Assembly: GCA_031255755.1 (NCBI GenBank)
Contig: JAIRRX010000015.1
Coordinates: 1 to 35,735, forward strand
Direction: 5' to 3'
DNA length: 35,735 bases
Source: Prevotellaceae bacterium
GTDB lineage: Bacteria; Bacteroidota; Bacteroidia; Bacteroidales; UBA932
The position numbers and the translations under genes were made by a program. This document shows, in pieces, positions 1 to 10,144 of the stretch (positions are counted from its first letter, which is position 1; the number at the start of each line of letters is the position of its first letter). The notes below the pieces were generated by a model. That model did not search any database. It was not told where the DNA came from and saw nothing but the letters and a program-made list of their open reading frames with translations.

Positions 1-2874
1 ATCAGTTCTATCGGTTATAAGACGCAGGAAATTGTTACAGGCAGCCGTAGTGTAATTGATGTTGCACTTGAACCGGATGTTGCTCAAATTGAAGAATCGT
101 TTGTTGTTGCTTACGGCACAGCAAGAAAAAGCACTTACACGGGTTCTGCAGCGGTAGTAAAAGCAGAGGCTATAAAGGATATGCCTAAAGCATCATTTGA
201 AACGGCTTTGGTCGGAACTGTTTCGGGTTTACAAATGACTCCGGGTTCGGGACAAGCCGGTTCATCTGTTAATATTCGAATAAGAGGTACTGGTTCTATG
301 AATGCATCTAATGAACCTTTATATGTAATTGACGGAGTTCCTATGAATAGCGGAGATTTGTCGAAATTAAACTATTCATCCAATAATGCTATGAATAGTA
401 TTAATCCTGCTGACATTGAGAGTATTACGGTGCTGAAAGATGCTGCCGCATCATCTCTGTATGGCTCGCGTGCCGCTAATGGTATTATTATGATTACTAC
501 AAAATCAGGGAAAAAAGGTAAAATGAATTTAAGTTTTAAAGCCAATGTTGGCTTTACTCCTTCGTTTGCTTACAACAACTGGGAAAAAGCATCTCCTCAA
601 GACCAAATTGATTATAGCCTTGAATTGTGGACTGCATGGAACATGAGGGATGAGCCGACTACATATCCTACATATGAATTAGCAAGAGCGCAGGCTGAAC
701 AGGATTACAAAAACCTGATTGGAGATGATCCTCGTGGCTTTTTCGATTGGGAAGATGCATTATTAAGAACAGCTACTTTTCAGAATTATGATTTAAGCGC
801 AAGCGGTGGTACAGAAAACAATACATACTATTTTTCGCTTGGATATACAAAAGAAAATGGACGTGTTTATGTTAACGACCTTTCTCGATATAGTGGACGA
901 TTAAATGTTACTCAAAAAATTACAAACTTTTTGGATATGACTTCAAATGTTTCTTTTTCATCCGTAGAAAAAAACGGTTTTAATGATGGTTACAATAACG
1001 GAGCGAACTATTTTTTGATGATACGTAATCTTCTGTTCGATAATTGGTGGCCAAAAAATGAAGATGGTACATGGCATACGGATCCATGGAGAACTTACGC
1101 ACAAAATGTATTGTATTATGATAATTACAGAGAAAATGTATCAAAAATTAACAGGTTCTCAATAAATGAATCATTAAAAGCTAATATTACTCCTGATTTA
1201 TCTGTAAAAACTATATTCAGTTACGATGAAACCAGGCTTGATGATTATGTATGGCGAGCAGCAAATCATTACGACCTTAGCGCTCGTTCAGTTAATGGCG
1301 TTGTTAGAAATATACATAATAAATGGTTAAAAATGGTTTCTACCAGTACCATAAACTATGATTATACATTTAAAGATGTACACAATATTGCATTATTGGC
1401 AGGTTTTGAGGTAGAAGATAATCAATTCAATTTAGTACGCGCAGAAGGAACAAACCTGCCATCCTTAACATCAAAAACAGTAGCAACGGCAGGAACAAAA
1501 ACATCAAACGCTTACTATTCGGGTAACAGTATGATGTCATTTTTGAGCAGGTTGGAATATAACTATGATAACAAATATTATTTTAGTGCAAGTTTCAGGA
1601 GAGATGGTTCATCTAAATTGTCGCCTTCAGTACGATGGGGTAATTTTTGGTCGGTTTCCGGCGCGTGGAAAATTAATAGCGAGAAATTCATGCAATCTGT
1701 CGAGTGGTTGTCAAATTTAAGAATTAAAACATCTTATGGAATAAATGGCACTATGCCCGAACCTAATTATGGACATATTGCTCTGTTTTCGTATTCTAAT
1801 TATACTTATGGCAATAATCCCGGAGGTAGAATTACTACAACAGCAGCTGAAACTCTTAAATGGGAAACTAACTATACTCTTAATCTTGGCGTAGAAGCTG
1901 GATTTTTTAATAACAGACTTAATATTAATCTTGAATATTATGACAGAGTATCAAAAAATCTGTTGCAAGATGCGCCAATATCACGCATAACGGGATTTAA
2001 TAGTATTCTTCAAAATATCGGAGCAATGGATAATAGCGGATTTGAAATAGAAATAGGAGGAGATATTATAAAAAGAAATGATTTTAGATGGAATATGAGT
2101 ATCAACGGGGCAACATTACGCAGCAGGGTTACCAAACTTTATGAAGGCGCTGATATTATTTGGTATGACCCAACTGGAGACGATAATCAAGCCAGATTTA
2201 TATATAGAGAAGGAAAATCGCCTAAATCATTTTATGGAAGAGAATGGGCAGGAGTTGACCCTGACAACGGAGAACCCATGTGGTACACCAACAACACAAC
2301 TACAACTCCATATAAAACTGTAAATGGCCGTCCTGTTACAAATTTATATGACCAGGCAAGTGATATAATAACGGGATGTGCAGATCCCAAATTGTTTGGA
2401 GGTATAAATAGTGATATTTCGTGGAAAGGTTTTAGCGTTTACCTAAATTTCTCTTATTCTCTTGGCGGAGATGTATATAATGCATTTGAAAGATATGTGA
2501 ATGACGACGGATACTTTACTACTCGTACACGAACAGAAAAAGCAATGGATTATTGGAAAAAACCCGGTGATATAACGCAAGCTCCACGCTTAGGGCTTGA
2601 TGAAAACACAAAAGCATTTAAAAGTCATCAAAGCAGATGGTTGTATAAAAACAATTATATACGCTTAAAAAATATTACAATATCATACAATCTACCGAAA
2701 AATATTGTAGAAAAGGTAAAATTAACAAACTGTCGCGTTTATTTTTCAGGTATGAATTTATTAACTTTTGCAAGTCAAAACTATTTTGACCCCGAAGTAA
2801 GCGTGTATGGAGTTAAAAGTTGGGAAATGCCTATTGGCAAAACATTTACATTTGGAATAGAACTTAATTTATAA
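1..2874 (+). CDS. SusC/RagA-family TonB-linked outer membrane protein, 5'-truncated by window edge
   Basis: Frame +1 is open from base 1 (ISSIGYKTQEIVTGSRSVIDVALEPDVAQIEESFVVAYGTARKSTYTGSAAVVK...), so the listed Met at 181 is internal. Plug-like motifs 'VRIRGTGSMNASNEPLYVIDGVP' style and 'ESITVLKDAAASSLYGSRAANGIIMITTKSGKKG'; followed directly by SusD. Confidence 0.95.
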   Translation: MSSIGYKTQEIVTGSRSVIDVALEPDVAQIEESFVVAYGTARKSTYTGSAAVVKAEAIKDMPKASFETALVGTVSGLQMTPGSGQAGSSVNIRIRGTGSMNASNEPLYVIDGVPMNSGDLSKLNYSSNNAMNSINPADIESITVLKDAAASSLYGSRAANGIIMITTKSGKKGKMNLSFKANVGFTPSFAYNNWEKASPQDQIDYSLELWTAWNMRDEPTTYPTYELARAQAEQDYKNLIGDDPRGFFDWEDALLRTATFQNYDLSASGGTENNTYYFSLGYTKENGRVYVNDLSRYSGRLNVTQKITNFLDMTSNVSFSSVEKNGFNDGYNNGANYFLMIRNLLFDNWWPKNEDGTWHTDPWRTYAQNVLYYDNYRENVSKINRFSINESLKANITPDLSVKTIFSYDETRLDDYVWRAANHYDLSARSVNGVVRNIHNKWLKMVSTSTINYDYTFKDVHNIALLAGFEVEDNQFNLVRAEGTNLPSLTSKTVATAGTKTSNAYYSGNSMMSFLSRLEYNYDNKYYFSASFRRDGSSKLSPSVRWGNFWSVSGAWKINSEKFMQSVEWLSNLRIKTSYGINGTMPEPNYGHIALFSYSNYTYGNNPGGRITTTAAETLKWETNYTLNLGVEAGFFNNRLNINLEYYDRVSKNLLQDAPISRITGFNSILQNIGAMDNSGFEIEIGGDIIKRNDFRWNMSINGATLRSRVTKLYEGADIIWYDPTGDDNQARFIYREGKSPKSFYGREWAGVDPDNGEPMWYTNNTTTTPYKTVNGRPVTNLYDQASDIITGCADPKLFGGINSDISWKGFSVYLNFSYSLGGDVYNAFERYVNDDGYFTTRTRTEKAMDYWKKPGDITQAPRLGLDENTKAFKSHQSRWLYKNNYIRLKNITISYNLPKNIVEKVKLTNCRVYFSGMNLLTFASQNYFDPEVSVYGVKSWEMPIGKTFTFGIELNL

Positions 2875-2890
2875 AATAAATAAAATTATT

Positions 2891-4426
2891 ATGAAAAAGA
2901 AAATATTTTTTACGCTTTTGGTGTCTGTTATTATAACTTTAAGCGTATCATCGTGTCAGGATTTTTTAGATAAATATCCATCGGAATCAGTTCCAGCAGC
3001 AATGGCAATAGGTAATGCCAACGATGCTGAAGTTGCAATCAATGGCGTATATCACGCCATGGCATCGTATGCTTATTATGGCCGCGATATGGTATTGTAT
3101 GCAGAATATAAAGGCGGTGATTTTGGTATTACAACTACAGGTATTTCAGGTGATGCTTTATACTTTTTTACTCATACATCAACCAGCGGTGCATATTCAG
3201 ACTTTTGGTCTCAATGCTATTTTGTGTTACTTCAGGTAAACAACATACTTGAATGTATTGAATCTGGTAAAGTAGATGCGCAAACTCCCGATGATATTGC
3301 AAAAGTAAATTCTGTTAAAGGACAGGCTTTGACAATAAGAGCGCTTGTTCATTTCGATTTGGCAAGATTATATGGTTATCCTTATCTTAAAGATAACGGA
3401 GCGAGCCTTGGCGCAGCTGTTGTTACAAACACATTGGCTGCAAGTTCCCAATTGAGACGTAATACTGTTGCCGAATGTTATGAGCAGGCAATAATCGATT
3501 TAACCGAAGTAATAAATTCTTCTTTGTTGCCTGTTACAAAAAAGAATGGCTATATAAACCAATATGGAGCTAAATCATTACTTGCAAGAATATATCTCTA
3601 CAAAGGTGAGTGGGAAAATGCTTACACAATGGCTAAAGATGTAATAGATAACGGAGGATATACTCCTTATACCGATGCAAATTGGGTAGATTCATGGAAA
3701 TCGCAATTCGGAACAGAATCTATTTTTGAATTGTTTGTTGTACCAAGCGAAACCGATTTGGGTAGCACTTCTCCATGCAGTTATTTTGCTCCAAGAAAAA
3801 ATCTTCCAGACAGAAGAGAACTTGGTCCAATTATGGTAAGCGACCAGTTTTTTGATATGTTTAAAGAATCTGTTCATGACACAGATGTACGTTGGGATGT
3901 TTTTGGAATAGATGAATTCGGACGCGAAGACCCTGCATCCAGTTTTTATATTCAAGATAGAAAAGGTTGGATGATGAAATACGAAGGAGATGGAAAATCA
4001 ACACGTTCAGCAGTAAACATTAAAATTATAAGATTAACGGAAGTTCTTCTAATTGGAGCAGAGGCGGCATTGAAGAAATCATCGCCAAACAAAACAGATG
4101 CTGCTTCTTGGATTAATATTGTAAGAAAAAGAAATCCTGCATTGACAGATTTAGATGGCAGCGAAAGCATCAATGTATTGTTAGATGAAGTTGCTTTGCA
4201 AAGACGTATTGACCTTATTGGCGAAGGTCATCGATATTTTGATGTATTGAGAACAGGAGGCACTATTTCATATACCGATGGAGGAGGTATTTTCCCTCAA
4301 CGGCAGGCTGGAGGTAGAGATGCCACTGTTGATTGGAATTTCAATAAGTGCGTACTCCCAATAGGTATTAATGAAATCAACGCCAATCCGGCAATCAAAG
4401 ATCAGCAAAATCCCGGATATAATTAA
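2891..4426 (+). CDS. SusD/RagB-family nutrient-binding outer membrane lipoprotein
   Basis: Signal peptide with lipobox (VSSCQDFLDKYPSES), TPR-like helices, C-terminal 'QRRIDLIGEGHRYFDVLRTG' and 'LPIGINEINANPAIKDQQNPGYN' typical of SusD; 16 nt after SusC. Confidence 0.95.
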   Translation: MKKKIFFTLLVSVIITLSVSSCQDFLDKYPSESVPAAMAIGNANDAEVAINGVYHAMASYAYYGRDMVLYAEYKGGDFGITTTGISGDALYFFTHTSTSGAYSDFWSQCYFVLLQVNNILECIESGKVDAQTPDDIAKVNSVKGQALTIRALVHFDLARLYGYPYLKDNGASLGAAVVTNTLAASSQLRRNTVAECYEQAIIDLTEVINSSLLPVTKKNGYINQYGAKSLLARIYLYKGEWENAYTMAKDVIDNGGYTPYTDANWVDSWKSQFGTESIFELFVVPSETDLGSTSPCSYFAPRKNLPDRRELGPIMVSDQFFDMFKESVHDTDVRWDVFGIDEFGREDPASSFYIQDRKGWMMKYEGDGKSTRSAVNIKIIRLTEVLLIGAEAALKKSSPNKTDAASWINIVRKRNPALTDLDGSESINVLLDEVALQRRIDLIGEGHRYFDVLRTGGTISYTDGGGIFPQRQAGGRDATVDWNFNKCVLPIGINEINANPAIKDQQNPGYN

Positions 4427-4444
4427 TTCTTGAATATCCCTACA

Positions 4445-4487
4445 TAAAAAAACAACTGCTCAAAATTTCGAGCAGTTGTTTTTTTAT
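4445..4487. terminator. Bidirectional intrinsic terminator between susD and mdh
   Basis: AAAAAAACAACTGCTC-AAAATTTC-GAGCAGTTGTTTTTTT: 11-bp perfect stem flanked by A and T tracts, between convergent genes. Confidence 0.85.
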
Positions 4488-4506
4488 TATTAAAACGGAA
4501 TATAAA

Positions 4507-5451
4507 CTAAATCATTTTACTGTCAATCATGATTTGATTTACATTTCGCGTTGCCTCGGCTGATGCCTTGAATGCAATTTTTTCATCATCGTTAAGCGGA
4601 AAATCAACAATCTTTTCCCAGCCGCTTTCGCCAAGTACAACAGGAACGCCGATTGTAAGGTCATTTTCACCATATTCGCCTTCCAGAAGTACTGCACATG
4701 GAATAATACGTTTTTGATTTCGCACAATTGATTCAACCATAGATGCTGCCGCAGCTCCGGGTGCATACCATGCCGATGTGCCAAGCAGTTTGGTTAAAGT
4801 TGCTCCGCCGACTTTTGTTTCCGCAACAACTTCATCAAGTTTTTCTTTTGTCAAAAAGTTTGTTACGGCAACGCCTCTGCATGTTGCAAGCGATGTAAGC
4901 GGAACCATTGTTGTATCGCCGTGTCCGCCTATTACCGTAGCCTCAATATCTTTGGAGTTTGCTCCCAATGCTCGACTCAGATAATATTTGAATCGCGAAC
5001 TGTCCAGCGCTCCGCCCAGTCCCATTACTTTATTTCGCGGAAGTCCGGACGTTTTTACGGCAAGATGACACATTGCATCCATTGGATTGCTTACGATTAT
5101 AAGTATTGCATCAGGAGAATGTTTAAGAATGTTTTCAACTACATTTTTGACAATTCCTGCATTTACTCCTATTAATTCTTCGCGTGTCATTCCGGGTTTG
5201 CGCGGAATGCCCGATGTTATAACTACCACATTTGAATTTGCCGTTGCCGCATAGTCATTTGTTACGCCTTTCACGCAGCATCCGAATTCGGCAAGCGCTG
5301 CCGTTTGCATAATATCCATTGCTTTTCCTTCCGAAATGCCTTCTTTAATATCAAGAAGAATAATTTCGGATGCAATTTCGCGCGTTGCGAGTACATTGGC
5401 GCATGTTGCGCCTACATTTCCCGAACCGACTATTGTTACTTTTACTGCCAT
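4507..5451 (-). CDS. mdh: Malate dehydrogenase
   Basis: N-terminal MAVKVTIVGSGNVGATCANVLA Rossmann motif, 'GIPRKPGMTREELIGVNAGIV', 'VIGGHGDTTMVPLTSLATCRGVAV'. Confidence 0.95.
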   Translation of the reverse strand: MAVKVTIVGSGNVGATCANVLATREIASEIILLDIKEGISEGKAMDIMQTAALAEFGCCVKGVTNDYAATANSNVVVITSGIPRKPGMTREELIGVNAGIVKNVVENILKHSPDAILIIVSNPMDAMCHLAVKTSGLPRNKVMGLGGALDSSRFKYYLSRALGANSKDIEATVIGGHGDTTMVPLTSLATCRGVAVTNFLTKEKLDEVVAETKVGGATLTKLLGTSAWYAPGAAAASMVESIVRNQKRIIPCAVLLEGEYGENDLTIGVPVVLGESGWEKIVDFPLNDDEKIAFKASAEATRNVNQIMIDSKMI

Positions 5452-5734
5452 AATACTTTATGTTTTTAATAATTAAATATTTTATTTGAATGAAATTCGG
5501 CACAAAGGTAAAATTTAAAATCAAAAAGTTGAAATACATTAAACCTAATATGGATTATTTAACCTGAAAAACAAAAATGTATTGACTTATTTTAATTTAA
5601 TATTTAGTACAGTTATAAAAGTAATAAGCTGTCATTGCTTCATTTGTAATCACATAACTGCAAATAAAAATTGATAAAAAATGCATGATTTCAACCAATA
5701 TGAGTACAAAACTCCGCAATACTTTATTGTTGAA

Positions 5735-5766
5735 TTTGCCGTATCATCCTAAAATTTGTATATTTG
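5735..5766 (+). promoter_or_regulatory. Bacteroidetes-type promoter of rmlA
   Basis: TTTG (5735-5738), 20-nt spacer, TATATTTG (5759-5766) matching TTTG-N19-20-TAnnTTTG; 41 nt before the ATG at 5808. Confidence 0.7.
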
Positions 5767-5807
5767 CATTTTATACGATTTATGTATTAATAAATAAAAC
5801 ACAGACT

Positions 5808-6698
5808 ATGAAAGGAATCGTTTTAGCGGGAGGTTCGGGTACTCGGCTGTATCCGATTACAAAAGGCGTATCAAAACAAATGCTGCCGATATATGACAAG
5901 CCGATGATTTATTATCCTGTTTCGGTTTTGATGCTGGCGGGAATACGCGAAATATTAATAATATCAACTCCGCAGGATTTACCCGGATTTAAACGTTTGC
6001 TCGGCGATGGCTCCGATTACGGCGTTATATTTGAATATGCCGAACAGCCTTCGCCTGATGGCTTGGCACAGGCGTTTATTATCGGTGAAAATTTTATCGG
6101 CAACGATTCGGCCTGTCTGGTTTTAGGTGATAATATTTTTCAGGGAGCAGGATTTTCGTCAATGTTGAAAACAGCGGTACACGCAGCCGAACATGAAGCC
6201 AAAGCAACGGTTTTCGGCTATTATGTTAATGACCCTGAACGTTATGGAGTAGTTGAATTTGATGAAAACGAAACTGTAATAAGTATAGAAGAAAAACCGC
6301 AAAACCCAAAATCAAATTACGCTGTTGTAGGATTATATTTTTATCCTAACAGAGTTGTGGATATTGCAAAAAATGTAAAACCATCTGCACGCGGCGAACT
6401 GGAAATTACAACAGTCAATCAGGAATTTTTGAAAAGGCAGGAATTGAAAGTGCAGTTATTGGGTCGCGGATTTGCATGGCTGGATACAGGTACGCATGAT
6501 TCGCTTGCCGAAGCATCTATTTTTGTTGAAGTGCTTGAAAAACGTCAAGGATTGAAAATTGCGTGTCTCGAAGGCATTGCCTATAACAACGGATGGATTA
6601 CAAAAGAAAAACTGATTGCAACAGCGCAACCAATGATTAAAAATCAATATGGGCAATATTTGTTGAAAATAGCAAACGAAACAAAATCTGCAAAATAA
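5808..6698 (+). CDS. rfbA: Glucose-1-phosphate thymidylyltransferase
   Basis: [55 protein letters not shown]; start set at 5808 rather than ORF start 5685 because homology begins there and the promoter lies at 5735-5766. Confidence 0.96.
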   Translation: MKGIVLAGGSGTRLYPITKGVSKQMLPIYDKPMIYYPVSVLMLAGIREILIISTPQDLPGFKRLLGDGSDYGVIFEYAEQPSPDGLAQAFIIGENFIGNDSACLVLGDNIFQGAGFSSMLKTAVHAAEHEAKATVFGYYVNDPERYGVVEFDENETVISIEEKPQNPKSNYAVVGLYFYPNRVVDIAKNVKPSARGELEITTVNQEFLKRQELKVQLLGRGFAWLDTGTHDSLAEASIFVEVLEKRQGLKIACLEGIAYNNGWITKEKLIATAQPMIKNQYGQYLLKIANETKSAK

Positions 6699-7246
6699 TG
6701 GAAGTAATAAAAACAAATATTGAAGATGTATTAATTATAAAACCCAAAATATTTGCAGATGCACGCGGGTATTTTTTTGAATCGTTTGTACAGAAAAATT
6801 TTGAAGAAAAAATCTGTAAAACAGTATTTGTTCAGGATAACGAATCAAAATCTTCGTATGGCGTTTTGCGAGGTTTGCATTATCAATTACCGCCTTTTGC
6901 TCAAGCCAAACTTGTTCGCGTTATCAAAGGCAGAGTTTTGGATGTAGCGGTTGATATCAGAAAAAATTCACCGACATTCGGAAAATATGCAGCAGTAGAA
7001 CTTACAGATGAAAATCATTTGCAACTGTTTATTCCACGCGGTTTTGCACATGGTTTTGCCGTATTAAGCAGCGAAACAATATTTCAATATAAATGCGATA
7101 ATTATTATTCGCCGCAAAACGAAGGCGCAATAATCTGGAACGATAAAACGATAGGTATAGACTGGCAAATTCCTGAAAAAGATATTATACTTTCCGAAAA
7201 AGATAAAAACCATCCAACGCTTGCAAATGCAAAGATGCTGTTTTGA
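6698..7246 (+). CDS. rfbC: dTDP-4-dehydrorhamnose 3,5-epimerase
   Basis: 'FADARGYFFESF', 'VLRGLHYQLPPFAQAKLVRVIKGRVLDVAVDIRKNSPTFGKY', 'FIPRGFAHGFAVLS'; start overlaps rfbA stop (translational coupling). Confidence 0.95.
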   Translation: MEVIKTNIEDVLIIKPKIFADARGYFFESFVQKNFEEKICKTVFVQDNESKSSYGVLRGLHYQLPPFAQAKLVRVIKGRVLDVAVDIRKNSPTFGKYAAVELTDENHLQLFIPRGFAHGFAVLSSETIFQYKCDNYYSPQNEGAIIWNDKTIGIDWQIPEKDIILSEKDKNHPTLANAKMLF

Positions 7247-7302
7247 TTGTATGTTTGCATAAATGTAAAAATCGTTCATGCGTTTGGCAAGTATAACAAT
7301 AA

Positions 7303-7331
7303 AAAAAGACTGCTGAATCAGCAGTCTTTTT
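7303..7331. terminator. Bidirectional intrinsic terminator between rfbC and TlpA-like gene
   Basis: AAAAAGACTGCTGAATCAGCAGTCTTTTT, perfect GACTGCTGA/TCAGCAGTC inverted repeat with A/T flanks. Confidence 0.85.
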
Positions 7332-7350
7332 ATGTTAAAAATCAGTCAAA

Positions 7351-8439
7351 TTATTTCAACAATTCTGCAAGTTTGTTTTTCAAGGCATCTCCGCGAAGAT
7401 TTTTTTCAATTATAATTCCTTGCGGGTCAATCAAAACAGTGTGAGGAATTGCGTTTACATTGTAAAGTCGCGCGCCTTCACTTTGCCATAATTTTATGTC
7501 CGACATGTGAACCCATGTAAGATTGTGTTCTTTTATTCCGTTCAGCCATTTTTCTTTGTCTCTGTCGAATGATACGCCTACGATTTCAAAGTTTTTGTTT
7601 TTATATTTTTGATAAACTTCGATAAGGTTCGGCATTTCGGCAATACAGGGTCCGCACCACGAAGCCCAAAAATCAACCAAAACGTATTTTCCTTTGCCTG
7701 CATAATCCGAAAGTTTCACATTTTCGCCCTGTGGATTCGGCATTTCAATATCCACAAAAGGTTGTCCGACTGCGACTGTTTTTGCGATTGCAACACGTTC
7801 CGAAAGTTTTTTAAATACATCTTTTTGTAATGTCTCTGCGCTGGCTAATGTCAGCAATTCTTCCATTTCTTCAACTCCCATTTGAGACGTTGCTCTTGAC
7901 AAAAAACATTCTCCCGCTTTATTGTTTATATTTTCTTTCACAAATGCAATACTCGAATTGATATATTCTTCGTACCATTTATTATAGTCGGAAGCGTCCA
8001 ATGCCGCATTAAGTTCTGCGTCTGAGACTCCTGCCGCAATCAAACTATCGGCTATTCTGTTGAGTTTTTCTTCTATCGCCGCAAGTTGCTTTAAATGCTG
8101 TGAAATCAAGTCGTTGAGTTCTGTGCCTGTAATTGTAACTTCGTTTTCGCCAATTATAATTTCTATCGGAACATTTTCAACAATAACTTCAAATACCTCC
8201 CTGCCTATTGTAACATAATAAATTTCAGGTTCGACAACATTTCCCGTAAAGGTAAATTTGCTGTCTTTAATTGTCGTTGAATCAATTGATACAAGTTTAT
8301 TTTCAATTCTTTTCCCCAAATAGACTGTTTGTCCGTTTAATCTTTCTAATTCAACGTTTCCGCTGATTGTGTAAGATTTTTTTTCGTTGCAAGCTAAGAT
8401 TGCAACTGCAATAAATGTAAGTAATAATAATTTTTTCAT
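7351..8439 (-). CDS. TlpA-like thiol-disulfide oxidoreductase lipoprotein with DUF4369-like N-terminal region
   Basis: Lipobox (AVAILACNEKK), 'YVLVDFWASWCGPCIAEMPNLIEVYQKYK' (WCGPC active site), 'YNVNAIPHTVLIDPQGIII'. Confidence 0.92.
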   Translation of the reverse strand: MKKLLLLTFIAVAILACNEKKSYTISGNVELERLNGQTVYLGKRIENKLVSIDSTTIKDSKFTFTGNVVEPEIYYVTIGREVFEVIVENVPIEIIIGENEVTITGTELNDLISQHLKQLAAIEEKLNRIADSLIAAGVSDAELNAALDASDYNKWYEEYINSSIAFVKENINNKAGECFLSRATSQMGVEEMEELLTLASAETLQKDVFKKLSERVAIAKTVAVGQPFVDIEMPNPQGENVKLSDYAGKGKYVLVDFWASWCGPCIAEMPNLIEVYQKYKNKNFEIVGVSFDRDKEKWLNGIKEHNLTWVHMSDIKLWQSEGARLYNVNAIPHTVLIDPQGIIIEKNLRGDALKNKLAELLK

Positions 8440-8471
8440 ATTAGTATGTATTAAAATTTAAATTCATAATT

Positions 8472-9083
8472 CTAAAAAAGCCCGTAAAGTTCGGCATTTA
8501 TTTTGTCAATAACAATATTAAGGTCTTCTGTTTTTTTTGCAAAATTCGTTTTATCAACATCAATAATCAGTTTTCGTTCTTTATAGGAATCTATCCATTC
8601 TTCGTAAAGTTCGTTGAGATGAGTAAGATAATCAATTCGTATTCCTGCTTCATATTCTCTGCCCCGTTCCTGTATTTGCGCAACAAGAGTCGGTATTGAT
8701 GCTTTCAGATAAATAAGCAAATCCGGCGGAGTAACTAAATCCATCATTAAATTGAACAGCGATGTGTAATTTTCAAAATCACGCGATGACATCAATCCCA
8801 TTTTATGCAAATTCGGCGCAAAAATACATGCATCTTCATAAATGGTTCGGTCTTGAATTATTATATCATCGCTTCGTTTTATATCAATAATATTTTTAAA
8901 CCTGCGATTTAAAAAAAATATCTGAATATTAAACGCCCAACGTTGCATATCTTTGTAAAAATCGTTCAAATACGAATTGTCATCAACCTTTTCAAACTGA
9001 GGCGTCCATTTGAAATGTTGAGATAATAAATGCGTGAGAGTTGTCTTTCCGCTTCCGATGTTACCTGCTATTGCTATGTGCAT
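8472..9083 (-). CDS. Deoxynucleoside kinase family protein
   Basis: MHIAIAGNIGSGKTTLTHLLSQHF P-loop, 'IIQDRTIYEDACIFA' DRS-like motif, 'PDLLIYLKASIPTLVAQIQERGREYE'. Start taken at internal Met (9083). Confidence 0.92.
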   Translation of the reverse strand: MHIAIAGNIGSGKTTLTHLLSQHFKWTPQFEKVDDNSYLNDFYKDMQRWAFNIQIFFLNRRFKNIIDIKRSDDIIIQDRTIYEDACIFAPNLHKMGLMSSRDFENYTSLFNLMMDLVTPPDLLIYLKASIPTLVAQIQERGREYEAGIRIDYLTHLNELYEEWIDSYKERKLIIDVDKTNFAKKTEDLNIVIDKINAELYGLF

Positions 9084-9123
9084 TATTTTTATTTTTTGAT
9101 ATGATAAACCAAATTCCCGCATA

Positions 9124-9155
9124 CAAAGTTAATAACTTTTTAATTATACATCAAA
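9124..9155 (-). promoter_or_regulatory. Bacteroidetes-type promoter of the deoxynucleoside kinase gene
   Basis: Minus strand: TTTG (9155-9152), 20-nt spacer, TAACTTTG (9131-9124). Confidence 0.65.
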
Positions 9156-9255
9156 AATATTTTAAAAAAATGTTAATTTTAACAGCATATTATTTTTGAT
9201 TTCAAATCAATATCTGATAAACAGAGTAATAACAATTATATAAACCTTATAAAAT

Positions 9256-9981
9256 TTAATCGTTAAACAATTCAATAAAAACTTTCAACGAGTTTATCGG
9301 ACTTAATTTTTCAAAATGATAATTATAAAAATCAAGCATAACTTTCAGAAAATCTTTGCGCTGTGTGCGATTTAATTCTATCTGACATATATTGCTGACC
9401 TGTATTTTCAACAGTTGTTGTAATATTTTCGTATTTGTTATATCAAAATACAGAGTATGTTTTGGTTGCAGAGGCGTTATACATCCGTTTTTGATGTCAA
9501 AAAATCCGTTTGCATCATAAATATCTTTTGGATAAAAACCAATATATTTTGACAAATTGGCAAGAAAATGAAGGTGAAAATTTTCAGCGCCCATGTCAAT
9601 TTTATCGAATATCAAAATAGAATTATAAATAAAATCGAACATTTTTTCGTTTGGTTCTTCTTCGCGAATTATTTTGTAAAGCACTTCGGCTATGAACATT
9701 GCAATGCTCGCTTTTTTTACATCAAACGGAATTGTGCGCAAAGGTTCTGCAAATTTACATTCTTTTATGCGCTGTATATTTGATGTTTGTTTATTATATG
9801 CCTCTAAATTCAGCAAAAACAGCGGTTGAAAAAGAGTTATTCTATTTTTGTTTTTTTGTGAATGTGAACAGTTTATGATATAAGTTTGCTTTCCGAATCT
9901 GTCGGTATAGGCATACACAATTAAACTGCTGTCGGTATGTTTTATTGTATGTAAAATTATGGCTTTTATTTTATAAATCAT
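9256..9981 (-). CDS. recO: DNA repair protein RecO
   Basis: 'MIYKIKAIILHTIKHTDSSLIVYAYTDRFGKQTYIIN' RecO-type N-terminal OB-fold, followed by helical domain; start taken at internal Met (9981). Confidence 0.85.
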   Translation of the reverse strand: MIYKIKAIILHTIKHTDSSLIVYAYTDRFGKQTYIINCSHSQKNKNRITLFQPLFLLNLEAYNKQTSNIQRIKECKFAEPLRTIPFDVKKASIAMFIAEVLYKIIREEEPNEKMFDFIYNSILIFDKIDMGAENFHLHFLANLSKYIGFYPKDIYDANGFFDIKNGCITPLQPKHTLYFDITNTKILQQLLKIQVSNICQIELNRTQRKDFLKVMLDFYNYHFEKLSPINSLKVFIELFND

Positions 9982-10144
9982 AAAAACAGATAATTTACAA
10001 ATGTACATGAAATATTTGAATTAATGTCGGCATATTGGAAATTTGCATTACAGAATATAATCTGAAAATGTCAAACGAAAATTTATTTAGTAACGCTTTG
10101 TCTTGTAACTCACAATAATGTTTACAACTTTTGAGACAGCATTT

